DNA of 31,966 nucleotides. Source: a virus. Positions 21,248-29,330 of this stretch are shown here, piece by piece. The notes beneath the pieces are model-generated. The model made no database searches and was not told the origin of the DNA. It saw only the letters and a program-made list of their open reading frames with translations. How positions within the stretch are numbered: position 1 is the first letter of the stretch; each line of letters begins with the position of its first letter. Where the stretch lies: the IMG/VR virus record IMGVR_UViG_3300031800_000009, positions 1 through 31,966 of that record. One strand, given 5' to 3'. The translations under genes and the position numbers were made by a program.

Positions 21248-21636
21248 TATGGGGTAATGCTGTCGTAGCTAGTCAGTGAAAGGTCAAACTCAACCACGCC
21301 ATCCTGCTTGCGCGATTTGGTCGAGGTATCGCAAATCCAATCGCCATTAATGTCTGCGTCTCCGCTTGTTACCGTAACCTTATCGCCTACGCCGGGCTGG
21401 GAAACCGACGACGCGCTTGTGCCGCTTGGGTAGCATTTTAGGCCGAGGGTCTTGCGTCCGTTGTAGTAATAAATGGTGGTGAGCTCGCCATCCTCGTCAG
21501 CCACCTCCGCCTTGTCGGCTTCCTTGCCCAAGTCCTCGCCCGTAAACGTATAGCCGCCCGTCACTGCTGCGGTGTAGCCCGTCATGTTTGTCGTACTTAC
21601 CCCCCAGATGATTGCAGTTCCTTTTGTGACGGCCAT
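21247..21636 (-). CDS. Probable major tail tube protein
   Basis: A 129-residue beta-rich protein. It begins MAVTKGTAIIWGVSTTNMTG and contains repeated strand patterns (YTFTGEDLGKEADKAEVADE, LTTIYYYNGRKTLGLKCYPS, GDKVTVTSGDADINGDWICD) with alternating hydrophobic residues and Gly/Asp turns, typical of tail tube folds. Its place after head-tail joining genes and before the chaperone-position and tape measure genes is that of the tube protein (lambda V). It has its own Shine-Dalgarno-like GGGAG and a 30-nt element 36 nt upstream, fitting high expression. The family call rests mainly on order and fold pattern. Confidence 0.65.
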   Translation of the reverse strand: MAVTKGTAIIWGVSTTNMTGYTAAVTGGYTFTGEDLGKEADKAEVADEDGELTTIYYYNGRKTLGLKCYPSGTSASSVSQPGVGDKVTVTSGDADINGDWICDTSTKSRKQDGVVEFDLSLTSYDSITP

Positions 21637-21672
21637 CGATTTTTTTCTCCCAAATTTCCAAGGGCATCATCG

Positions 21673-21702
21673 CCCTTTTATTTTGGTGGATTGTTCGGGT
21701 TT
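21673..21702 (-). repeat. 30-nt intergenic element, copy 2
   Basis: Begins 4 nt after the stop of the 231-residue gene and ends 36 nt before the tail-tube ATG. Conserved arms AAACCCGAACAA and AAAATAAAAGGG on the minus strand. Same length as the other copies. Confidence 0.8.
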
Positions 21703-21706
21703 GGGG

Positions 21707-22402
21707 TCAGGCCGCGCCGGTCTTTCTTGCCGCCTCCTGCAATTTTCGCTCGATGTAGACCTTCATTGACGCGCGTTCCTTGGCGAAAGCCTTCCCTAAT
21801 GCTGGCTCGCCAAACGCTCTTGCGGCGTCGGCTTGACTGTATTTTGAGCCGTGCGTGGTGCGGTCGCTGTTCTTTTGTGCGCCCGCTGCGTTGGTGAATG
21901 TGGCGGTGGGCCTGAATGTTCTTTTGCTGATTTTGGCGGGGACTGCGGTTCCGAGAATCTGGCCTTTGCGCTGTTTCGCACCCTTGATGTTCTTGATCTT
22001 TACCCGCCCCGCCCTTCGCATCGCGCCGAGCGGCCTTGTCCAGCCCGCCTTAATATATCCCACGCTGGCAATCCTTGCGGCGATGATGCGCTTGGTCGCC
22101 TCCTTGCGGCTCGCGGGCATTGATTTTCCGCGAACATATTTCATCATAATTTCCCTGCCAAAAAGCGAGCCGATCCAGTTCTGCCCGTCCTTCGACCTGA
22201 CCCATTTGCGAATCTCACCTTTGTCGGCCAACTTCGTCCCTTCTCCAGCGGCGTGGATGATGTAAGCGGCCTTGGTGTTAAGGGCTTCGGGCAGTGTTTT
22301 CGACGTGCATAAGCTCATATACTTCTCAAAAGTCTTGTTGAACTCCTTGCTGTTCAACTCCAGAAGGATGCCGGGGTGCGGCAGCTTGATTCTCGTTGCC
22401 AT
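21707..22402 (-). CDS. Basic neck or minor tail protein
   Basis: A 231-residue, strongly basic protein with many Lys/Arg clusters (RAGRVKIKNIKGAKQRKGQI in the middle). It has an Ala/Glu-rich start of the mature helical region and a C-terminal helix (FAKERASMKVYIERKLQEAA). Position between the tail-completion protein and tail tube matches the lambda Z / HK97 gp10 slot, which joins head and tail and stabilises the first tube ring. The ATG is separated from the upstream stop by one nucleotide. The call is by order and charge. Confidence 0.6.
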   Translation of the reverse strand: MATRIKLPHPGILLELNSKEFNKTFEKYMSLCTSKTLPEALNTKAAYIIHAAGEGTKLADKGEIRKWVRSKDGQNWIGSLFGREIMMKYVRGKSMPASRKEATKRIIAARIASVGYIKAGWTRPLGAMRRAGRVKIKNIKGAKQRKGQILGTAVPAKISKRTFRPTATFTNAAGAQKNSDRTTHGSKYSQADAARAFGEPALGKAFAKERASMKVYIERKLQEAARKTGAA

Positions 22403-22403
22403 T

Positions 22404-22910
22404 TTACGTTGTCATGTAGGTGTACACTTCCACCCGCACCACATCTTCAATGCGCTCATCATCCATCTCGCCGCGATCAAATCCGGCAATCCTGATGGCC
22501 TTCACCTCCACCTCGTTCGCGTAACCCGTTACCCCTCCACTCAATGAAGCGGCCACTGCATTGCTGTCGGTCGCAAGCCACTCAAACAGGTTGCCGACAA
22601 TCTGGTTGTGATTGTCAAAGGCGGTTTCGTAAGCCTCGTCGGCATCACCCGCTGCGGTGGTAATGTCGGTGCTGCTCGCAACGGTAATTTCAACCGTCAT
22701 ATTGTAATTGCTTGAGTAATCTGGTTCCTCATCGCCTCCGCTGATGACCACGCGCACAAGCGGCAGCTTGATTCCATAGCCAACCGCCCCACGTACTGCG
22801 AGCGGAACAGTTGCCGCCTGACTCCCTGCGAGATCAGTCGCCCAACTCTCGCCCGCGATTGCATCCACAATCCGCTTTTCAAGAATCGTTGCCGGAGGTA
22901 GCCAGCTCAT
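22404..22910 (-). CDS. Probable tail terminator/completion protein
   Basis: A 168-residue protein with a mixed alpha/beta pattern: helix LEKRIVDAI near the start, strand LPLVRVVISGG near residue 50, central strand YNMTVEITVASS, a helix HNQIVGNLFEWLATD, then strand VKAIRIAGFDRG and C-terminal strands VRVEVYTYM. This order is that of tail terminator proteins (lambda U-like), which close the end of the tube. It overlaps the upstream connector gene as ATGA. The assignment is from fold pattern and position, not from a named match. Confidence 0.6.
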   Translation of the reverse strand: MSWLPPATILEKRIVDAIAGESWATDLAGSQAATVPLAVRGAVGYGIKLPLVRVVISGGDEEPDYSSNYNMTVEITVASSTDITTAAGDADEAYETAFDNHNQIVGNLFEWLATDSNAVAASLSGGVTGYANEVEVKAIRIAGFDRGEMDDERIEDVVRVEVYTYMTT

Positions 22911-23218
22911 CGGGTTTGTTCGCAGCGATAAACTGCAAAGGCTTCGTTGGGTGCTTTGTCGATTCCGCCGATTGAATAGTTGCGGGTATTAAAAACGATG
23001 CGTTCCTTGGCTTGCGGCTTTGTCCCGCTGCCAAACTGGTCAAGCCGGACAATTAGCGAAACGCTGTCACCCGCCTCGGCTCCATACGCACCCGCCAAGA
23101 TGTCGCGCTCCTCCGTTGAGACAAGGCAGGCGTAGGTGGTGGAGTTCCAGACAAATGTGTCAGGGAAATCCGCCTCAAGCTCAAGCAGGCCGTCTGCGAT
23201 TTCAGTTTGTATGCTCAT
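22907..23218 (-). CDS. Head-tail joining protein (FII-like)
   Basis: A 103-residue protein starting MSIQTEIADGLLELEADFPD. It has a small beta-barrel pattern: FVWNSTTYACLVSTEE, then SVSLIVRLDQF, ERIVFNTRNYSIGGID and AFAVYRCEQ. This fits the lambda FII/attachment-protein family that caps the head connector. It starts 4 nt after the T-tract of the capsid terminator; a longer reading would run through that terminator into the capsid gene and is rejected. No Shine-Dalgarno is seen. Its expression would depend on read-through of the terminator. Confidence 0.6.
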   Translation of the reverse strand: MSIQTEIADGLLELEADFPDTFVWNSTTYACLVSTEERDILAGAYGAEAGDSVSLIVRLDQFGSGTKPQAKERIVFNTRNYSIGGIDKAPNEAFAVYRCEQTR

Positions 23219-23221
23219 CTC

Positions 23222-23257
23222 AAAAAAGGGCGGTGACAGTATGTCCTGCCACCGCCC
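23222..23257 (-). terminator. Strong intrinsic terminator after capsid gene
   Basis: On the minus strand an 8-bp perfect stem GGGCGGTG/CACCGCCC extends by GCAG/CTGT (one G-U) to 12 bp with a GACATA loop and is followed by six T. It lies about 38 nt after the protease-capsid stop and just before the connector gene start. It would cut the transcript after the most abundant protein while letting a fraction continue to the tail genes. Confidence 0.88.
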
Positions 23258-23294
23258 CTGCTTTAGTTCTCCACCCTTCGGCGATCCGTTAGGA

Positions 23295-25082
23295 TTAAGT
23301 GGTTGCCATTGTGCAGAAGCTGTCGGCGTGGCGTACGCCCACATCTGCGAAACGGCTAACGTGGATTCGGAGCAGACCAGTCAGCGCGAGGCTGTAAGGG
23401 TCAACCACCAGATCAACACCGCTGCCCCACTCGGCAACAATCAACTGGCTGAAATCGCCAAAGATGAGCGTCGTCGCTGGTGACTGCGTGGTTGCTTCTG
23501 CGCGGTAACCATTTAGGTCTGCGCCTTCCATAATGAAACGCCCGCTGCCGCTGTCCACGCTCGTCTTGCGGAGCGTAGCCTTGTCGGCTGGGGTCATCAC
23601 GTAGGCCAGTGAACCGGCCAGCGCGTTGTCAGTTTCAACCGCTGCCTCGATGTCTACCACGTCGGCGTAGGCTGGATCGGAGCCAGCCATTGTGACGGTG
23701 TTGATGCCGGAGGTGTTGGTTATGCCGGTCGGCTCATTCGAGCTGCCGCTGCCTTGGATTGCGGCCTTGTCAATCGCGAGGCTCAACTGCTTGTTGAGGT
23801 CGTCGCGGATGATGCCTTCCACGTCGTAGCTGGCTTGCGTAATCAACTGCTTGCTGATTTCGCTGTAAGCCGCCACTCGGTTCGGGCTCAGGCTCAACTG
23901 CGCAACGGTCATTGTCGACTCTGTTGCCGCAGCATTCTCTGCCGTCCAGTAGGCTGTCGCGCTTCCACCTTGCGGCAGATTCACGTTACCAGATAGGCCG
24001 GACAATACGCGCGCGCCAAGCTGCACCACAAGTGGCACTGCTGATAGCGCGTCGATGAACTCGCCATTGGCCGTTTCCACCAGATAACTGCCGCCAGTTG
24101 CTTCGGCGGTCAGGTCACGCTTTAGGGCGAACACGTCATTGGGGACGTAGAAGCCTTGCGCGGCGCGGCCAGTGCGGATTGCGATCTCTTTGCTGATCTC
24201 AGCCTCGTATCCTGCAGGTCGTCCAGTTTCGCTTGCGCAGCGAATGGCACTCACCAGCGAGTAGCGTTTGACCTCGCGGTCGTTCAATCCAAGGTCGGGC
24301 TCGCTTTGTGGCTCAACAATCGGTTGGGCCTCGGCGTTCCGTTCCATTAGGTAGTTCTTGAAGTCGTCAGCAGACTTGCCTTCAGCGATGTGATCCACCG
24401 CTTCTGCGGAGGCATCAAACTTGCGGCCAAGTTCGGCGATCTCGGTGGCCCGTTTGTCGGGCTTCACTTCAATCCGCACCTCTTGAGCAACAGGCTGGGG
24501 CTGGTCTTGCGTCGGGGCTTCCCTCGTTTCAATGGTCTTTTCTTTTTCGTCCATTTTTTTGGGTTCCTCGTTTAGGTTAATTTCTGTTGGTTTGTTTTCA
24601 TCGCTGCGCCCTACGCCAACATTTCCGTCGGCAGGTATTGCAACCAGCGATATTTCAAGCGGAAGCCAGTCAATCGCGCGCAAGGTTTCCAGCCCCGCTT
24701 CTGCTTTTTCCTTGGCAAATTCGTTCACTTGATAGCCGACAGATACCAACCGCCGGATGCCATCGCGAACGTCTTGAAAGATTTCCTGGCCGAGTGCGCT
24801 CTTGCTGAACCGCACCACCGCGCGGCCCACCTTGTCATCGTCCACTCTGGCCGACTCGATCACGCCGACCTGTTGGTTGCGGTCATGCTCGATCAGCAAG
24901 GGTGCGCCATCGTTCAGGCGCGAAAGGTCAACACTCTCTGGAGAGTGATCCAGCACCTCCGTCCCGAACGCCCGTTCAACCGGCGACTCGCTTGAGAATG
25001 AAAGCTCAACGGTTCTGGCATCCTCATCCACCGCCGAGCGGTCGATCAGTTGCACCTCAAAATGTCGCACTTCGTTTTTCAT
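23295..25082 (-). CDS. Fused prohead protease-major capsid protein (HK97 type)
   Basis: A 595-residue polyprotein. Residues about 1-155 are an HK97/U35-type prohead protease: catalytic His in LLIEHDRN (near 66) and Ser in RLVSVGYQV (near 114). Residues about 160-280 are a charged Glu/Lys/Pro linker and helical delta-like scaffold. Residues about 285-595 are the HK97-fold capsid, with motifs such as GGSYLVETANGEFIDALSAV, YWTAENAAAT, the E-loop area and GDFSQLIVAEW. Protease and capsid are usually separate genes; fusion implies self-cleavage. The ATG overlaps the portal stop (ATGA), and a 30-nt element lies inside the portal 3' end just upstream. Confidence 0.9.
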   Translation of the reverse strand: MKNEVRHFEVQLIDRSAVDEDARTVELSFSSESPVERAFGTEVLDHSPESVDLSRLNDGAPLLIEHDRNQQVGVIESARVDDDKVGRAVVRFSKSALGQEIFQDVRDGIRRLVSVGYQVNEFAKEKAEAGLETLRAIDWLPLEISLVAIPADGNVGVGRSDENKPTEINLNEEPKKMDEKEKTIETREAPTQDQPQPVAQEVRIEVKPDKRATEIAELGRKFDASAEAVDHIAEGKSADDFKNYLMERNAEAQPIVEPQSEPDLGLNDREVKRYSLVSAIRCASETGRPAGYEAEISKEIAIRTGRAAQGFYVPNDVFALKRDLTAEATGGSYLVETANGEFIDALSAVPLVVQLGARVLSGLSGNVNLPQGGSATAYWTAENAAATESTMTVAQLSLSPNRVAAYSEISKQLITQASYDVEGIIRDDLNKQLSLAIDKAAIQGSGSSNEPTGITNTSGINTVTMAGSDPAYADVVDIEAAVETDNALAGSLAYVMTPADKATLRKTSVDSGSGRFIMEGADLNGYRAEATTQSPATTLIFGDFSQLIVAEWGSGVDLVVDPYSLALTGLLRIHVSRFADVGVRHADSFCTMATT

Positions 25083-26800
25083 AAGCCTTTTATTTTTGTT
25101 GATTGTTCGGGTTTGAAGCCAGCCACCGCGCTCATCATTATGCTGACGGTTGCGCTATCCAGCCCGAGGCTTTCAAGCAATTCAGTGGCAGCGGCGGGCG
25201 GCATTTGTTGAGTAATTACCTGCTCCAAGACGCTAATTGCTGCCGATATTTGTGCCCCGTTTAGGCTGTTTCTGGCATCATCTTCAGGCTGTTTTTCGGC
25301 ATTTTCAGGTTGTTTTTCGGTCGGGTTTTGGGCCTTTGGAGCCTCCCCAACGGCATCAAAATCGCCCAAATCTTCAGTCGGTTTCGGGCTGTTTCCGCCA
25401 TCCACCTTGAGCCCCTTGGCCTCGGCGAGTTGGTTGTCGGATTCCAACTCGGCAAAGGTGTCCACAATATCGCCACCCGCTTCAGCGATGATGGCTTGGC
25501 GGCTCTTGAAGCCGTTGGCAACCGCGATCACGCTGGCTTGCGTATCCTTCAAAGGGTCAACCCATTGCCACCGTCGCGGCCTCCATTCCACCGCGCTGAA
25601 CTTCTCCATCTTGGCGGCGGGCAATTCCAGCTTGCCGCTCAAGAGCGCGTAAGGTAGCCAAGCATCAAAGATCGGTTGTATCAGGTGCGCCACCATCCAG
25701 TTCTGAATCTGCCGCCACTCCTCACGCTCCTCCAAAAGCCCCGCGCGGATGCTGCTGTAATTCACGCCCTCAAGATCGTTGGCGAGCGAGGTGTAACTGA
25801 CGCCAAGGCCGGAGGAGATGCCGCGCAAACAGGCTTTGACATAATCGTTGTAGTTCGCTGTTGGGTGCGAAGGGTCAAACGTCTTGAAGTCTGTCCCGTA
25901 TGGCAGCTCCTCAAATGCTCCCGGCTCTGCTTGGGTGATTAGGTTGCCCGAATCATCCTGCTCGCCTTGGTATCCTTCGCCCTGTTCGCTCTTGATATAA
26001 AACCCCATCTTGGCGGAAGCAACGCGCGCGGCCACCAGCTCGGCCTCCTCGTAACCCGACAGCATATTGAGCCGAGACATTGCGCTGGTTAGCCAAGGCA
26101 CCCCCACCGATTGATGCGCGCGCTCTGGCATATATGCGAAAATGATTTGCTCGGCTGGGATGCGGCTGGTGCTGGTGGGCTTGCCCATCTTGAACTCGTC
26201 GCCCTCATGCCCGTCCATTATGTGATAGGCAACGGGCTTTTCCCACTCATCCAACTCAACGCCCATCCGGACGATGTTGCCGCTCTTGAGCTTCACGTTG
26301 GCATCGTTGTTGAGCAGGTCGGCCTCTAAAATCTGAATGGCAAAGCGGTGCGGGTTGTTGTAGTTGGTCACCTTGCGAACGATGCAGGAGCCGTCGCGCG
26401 CCACGCTCCGCAGGATCAACCGCTGCGCGTCCTGCCACGCTTGCGTTCCGGTGACGGTGCAATTTTCCATCCGCCCCCAATCGCGCCAAGCCGCTTCAAC
26501 CTTCGCATTCGCTGCGGTGTCAAAGCTGCCATCCTCGTCCTTGGCCTTTGCTTGCAGCCTGATGCCTCCCGCGCCCAGCACGTTGTTCTCCAAAATCTTG
26601 AAGTAACGGCGCACATAATCGTTGTCGCGTTCCAGCTGTCTTGACCGCGCCCGCAGCGTCTTGATGTCGCGCCTGATTTCGGTGTTGGCCGATTGTGTTT
26701 GCGTCGTCCAGTCGCTGGTCAGGCGGGTCTGCTTTGCTGAAGTGTAGCCGCGCTGTTTGGAGTAGCCGAAACGGCGGGCGATGCGGTCGAGGAGTTTCAT
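25079..26800 (-). CDS. Portal protein (lambda family)
   Basis: A 573-residue lambda-type portal, the dodecameric vertex through which DNA is packaged and leaves. Recognisable elements are the N-terminal RARSRQLERDNDYVRRYFKI segment, LRSVARDGSCIVRKV, ILEADLLNND, a helical stem region with SAMSRLNMLSGYEEAELVAA, and GVSYTSLANDLEGVNYSSIR, a lambda-portal signature. The C-terminus (about 460-573) is a Glu/Gln/Asn-rich variable tail. It follows the gpW-like gene by 4 nt and is coupled to the capsid gene. Length and motifs agree with the lambda B family. Confidence 0.92.
   Translation of the reverse strand: MKLLDRIARRFGYSKQRGYTSAKQTRLTSDWTTQTQSANTEIRRDIKTLRARSRQLERDNDYVRRYFKILENNVLGAGGIRLQAKAKDEDGSFDTAANAKVEAAWRDWGRMENCTVTGTQAWQDAQRLILRSVARDGSCIVRKVTNYNNPHRFAIQILEADLLNNDANVKLKSGNIVRMGVELDEWEKPVAYHIMDGHEGDEFKMGKPTSTSRIPAEQIIFAYMPERAHQSVGVPWLTSAMSRLNMLSGYEEAELVAARVASAKMGFYIKSEQGEGYQGEQDDSGNLITQAEPGAFEELPYGTDFKTFDPSHPTANYNDYVKACLRGISSGLGVSYTSLANDLEGVNYSSIRAGLLEEREEWRQIQNWMVAHLIQPIFDAWLPYALLSGKLELPAAKMEKFSAVEWRPRRWQWVDPLKDTQASVIAVANGFKSRQAIIAEAGGDIVDTFAELESDNQLAEAKGLKVDGGNSPKPTEDLGDFDAVGEAPKAQNPTEKQPENAEKQPEDDARNSLNGAQISAAISVLEQVITQQMPPAAATELLESLGLDSATVSIMMSAVAGFKPEQSTKIKGL
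25085..25114 (-). repeat. 30-nt element, copy 3 (inside portal 3' end)
   Basis: This copy is part of the portal coding sequence (it encodes residues near KPEQSTKIKG) and ends 2 nt before the capsid ATG. It aligns with the other three copies but is read in a different frame from the short frame around copy 4, so conservation is at the nucleic-acid level. Confidence 0.75.
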
Positions 26801-26803
26801 GCG

Positions 26804-27397
26804 TTAAACCTTGGGCAGCGGATTGGTTGAGGTGCTGGCTCCAAAGCGGGTGAGGATGGTGCGCCCTGTTCCCATCCCCAGCTTGATATTCTCGGCGGCG
26901 AGCTCCTCCTTGTACCACGCCAGATAGCGGCCACGCATCGCCATCAATTCCTCATGCGGTATGCGCTTAATTGCAACGCCTTCAATGGAGCTTTCCAAAA
27001 TCTCCTTGGTCGCCCTGTTCTCCAGCACCGCCTCGATGGCATCGAGCGTTTTCTTGACGTGGGTGCGGCCATCGTAGCTTGAGCCAGCCGCTTCAAGGTC
27101 GGCCAGTATCTCGATTGTCCCGCTGTAAACGGTGTAACGCTCGCTCCCTTTCTCCACCCATCCGAGCACATCGTAAACGCCAGAGGAGTAGTCTGCGGAG
27201 GTGGCGGCGGTTATCGAGACGAGATGTTTCTTGCCGGAGGCAGCGGCGGTGATGTCGATGGTTGAGGAGTTTCCACGAAAGGCATATTTTAGCACCCAAG
27301 AGTCAGCGGCGGAATAATCTGCTAAATCCTTTTCCCATTTGATCGTATCACCCGCCCGCGCGGCATCTGGTTCCTTTGTCGCAATGTCAACAGCCAT
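26804..27397 (-). CDS. gpW-like head-tail connector with N-terminal beta domain
   Basis: A 197-residue protein in the lambda W slot between terminase and portal. The C-terminal part (about residues 112-160) has the gpW-like arrangement: LDAIEAVLENRATKE, a short hairpin (SSIEGVAIKRI) and a helix (HEELMAMRGRYLAWYKEELA). The first 100 residues are an added beta domain (VLKYAFRGNSSTIDITAAAS, then HLVSITAATSADYSSGVYDV), Ig-like or similar. gpW seals the portal before tail attachment; the extra domain may decorate the connector. The ATG lies within the end of a 30-nt element. The gpW homology is inferred from pattern and position. Confidence 0.6.
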   Translation of the reverse strand: MAVDIATKEPDAARAGDTIKWEKDLADYSAADSWVLKYAFRGNSSTIDITAAASGKKHLVSITAATSADYSSGVYDVLGWVEKGSERYTVYSGTIEILADLEAAGSSYDGRTHVKKTLDAIEAVLENRATKEILESSIEGVAIKRIPHEELMAMRGRYLAWYKEELAAENIKLGMGTGRTILTRFGASTSTNPLPKV

Positions 27398-27422
27398 TTA
27401 TTTTGGGGATTTGTTCGGGTTA
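27393..27422 (-). repeat. 30-nt element, copy 4 (overlaps start codon)
   Basis: Aligned with the other copies; the gpW-like ATG (27397) lies within its last 5 nt. The 27398-27518 gap upstream also holds a 17-codon frame, which ends in a TAA adjoining this ATG, and a 26-codon frame. Neither is convincing as a gene. Confidence 0.75.
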
Positions 27423-27518
27423 AAGGGCGGCGATTTCGCGGGTGTAATCATACCGGCCACCCCTTCAAAGTGCCTGACGTTGCAACCTCGCGGTCCGTTT
27501 TTTGACCGATTGCCCGTT

Positions 27519-29330
27519 TCACCGCCATTCGTTGATGTATCCGCCTCCGCGCCGTTTCGGCTTGATGGTCGCCTCGTCCTCATCATTGCCCTTCGCCATC
27601 AGCCGCGCGATGGCGTCAAAGTTTGGGTTCAGGATTTCCAGAGCGGCCATATTGTAAACGCGAATATCGAGTGCCTCGTTGCGCGGCCTGATCTTGCGGT
27701 AATAGCGAATGGCAAAGCCGTTCTGGTATTTGGTGCGCACCTCCTCGGCGGTCAGTTGCTTAAAATACTCCTCGTCGTATCCGTACCCGTTTGGGAAATG
27801 TTGAAAGCCCGCGCCCTCGTCCTCGATCTGCAACCGCGCAAATAGTGTGTCCTTGATCGCGCCGGTTCCCAAAGTCCAGAGCAGCACCCGCGCATTCTTG
27901 ATGCTGCGCTTGTGGATCGGTGGCGCACCCCGTACCGGCGAGCCCTTCACCGCATAAATCCTGTTGGCCGCTCGCGCCCTCGTATATTCGTAGACCCTGC
28001 TTGTTGCATAACCAGAGTCGATGGCGGTGGCCGCTATCTTCATCACCGAGCCAGCCGGATGGTTCCAAGTTTTCGCAAGGTGCTTGTCCAAGACATCCCA
28101 CACCCCTCGCTGCTCCGGCGATCCAGCCAGCACTTTGTATTCGATGCCCCAGCTCTCGCCGTCGGCAGCGTGACCCAGCACCTCGACCTCAAGCCGATCG
28201 TCCTGGACATCAACCGCCGCAGTCAAAACCATAACGCCTTCCGGTAACATATCACCGCCATACAATTCGCAGCGCGCAAGCAACGGCTCGCTCTCAACCT
28301 TGTCGCCTTCATCCTCCCACGTCTCGGCCAAGAACGTGTTGACCCAAACCTTGAGCATCTGCTTTCCGCTGGTCTTTGCCGCAAGGAAATTCTCGGCGAA
28401 CTCATGCAGGTAGGTTGTGAACTGCCGCTTCTTTCCCATTATCCTATACAGGCCGGAAAGGTGGTAGCCGCGCACCCTGCGGTTCGGGTAGGTCGCGCGC
28501 CACTCGCCTTTCAAAATCATCTTGATGCGGTCGGCGTCCTCGATGTCCTCGTTGCAATGTTTGCAAACGTAAACCGCCTCGCTGGTCTTGTCCTCTGGCC
28601 AAGTGACTTGGCTCCACTCCAGCTTGTGAAATGATTTGCAATGCGGGCAGGGACAGTACCAATACCGCTGGTCGGAGTCCTCGAAATATTTCTCAATCCG
28701 GCTCGCGTTCTTGATGGTGGGCGTGCTGGCCTTTATCAGAGTGGCGTCGTGGAAGTTTGAAGCGCGCGCGTCGGCCAACATACAGGGGTCGCCCTCGGTT
28801 CCTGCGCTCGCCTCGTAACTATCGATCTCATCCTGCAAGACCACGCGCGTGGAAATCTGCCGGAGCGATGCGGGTGAGTTGCTGCCCGCGATCACCAGAA
28901 AACCGCCGGCATAATCCTTGCTCAATACGGTGTTGCCGGAATCGCGAGAGCGGGGGTCTTTGACCTTGCCGCGAAGGGCGGGCGTTTCGCGGAGCATCAT
29001 TGCCAGCTTCTTGGTTGACCACTTGCGCGCGGTGTCGAGCGTTGGGTAAACCGCAAGCATCGGCGAGGGGTTGAGGTGGATGAAGAAGCCAATGGCGTTG
29101 AGCAGGATTTCGGTCTTGCCCATCTGCGCGGCCCACATCAGAACCGTCTCGCCAACCGTCTCGTCGGTGAACGATTCCATCGGCTCCTTCTGGTACGGCA
29201 AGCGGTCGTTGCGAAACTTGCCCGCCTCCGGCGAAACGCCTCGGCCTAGGTAACGGTACGCCTCGGCCCACTCAGCCACGTTCATCTTCGGCGGCGGCCT
29301 CCAGAGGGTCGTTGCCCTCATCAAGTCCAT
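27519..29330 (-). CDS. terL: Terminase large subunit (GpA family)
   Basis: A 603-residue packaging ATPase/nuclease. The ATPase domain begins WRPPPKMNVAEWAE, typical of GpA; the Walker A-like segment is AAQMGKT (near residues 67-73) and the Walker B acidic pair is VVLQDEID (near 167-168). A zinc-finger-like CPCPHC and VCKHC pair lies near 225-260. The nuclease domain opens with AVDVQDDRLEVEV and includes AIDSGYATS. It cuts and pumps DNA into the prohead through the portal. ATG 29330 is chosen since it retains the family N-terminus and overlaps the small subunit by only 59 nt; ATG 29285 also has a GGAGG upstream. Confidence 0.93.
   Translation of the reverse strand: MDLMRATTLWRPPPKMNVAEWAEAYRYLGRGVSPEAGKFRNDRLPYQKEPMESFTDETVGETVLMWAAQMGKTEILLNAIGFFIHLNPSPMLAVYPTLDTARKWSTKKLAMMLRETPALRGKVKDPRSRDSGNTVLSKDYAGGFLVIAGSNSPASLRQISTRVVLQDEIDSYEASAGTEGDPCMLADARASNFHDATLIKASTPTIKNASRIEKYFEDSDQRYWYCPCPHCKSFHKLEWSQVTWPEDKTSEAVYVCKHCNEDIEDADRIKMILKGEWRATYPNRRVRGYHLSGLYRIMGKKRQFTTYLHEFAENFLAAKTSGKQMLKVWVNTFLAETWEDEGDKVESEPLLARCELYGGDMLPEGVMVLTAAVDVQDDRLEVEVLGHAADGESWGIEYKVLAGSPEQRGVWDVLDKHLAKTWNHPAGSVMKIAATAIDSGYATSRVYEYTRARAANRIYAVKGSPVRGAPPIHKRSIKNARVLLWTLGTGAIKDTLFARLQIEDEGAGFQHFPNGYGYDEEYFKQLTAEEVRTKYQNGFAIRYYRKIRPRNEALDIRVYNMAALEILNPNFDAIARLMAKGNDEDEATIKPKRRGGGYINEWR

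Noticed and set aside
15399-27422. The 30-nt element as a plain sigma-70-type promoter
   Set aside because: In copy 4 the start codon is inside the element and in copy 3 it is 2 nt away, leaving no room for a -10 and transcription start ahead of the gene.
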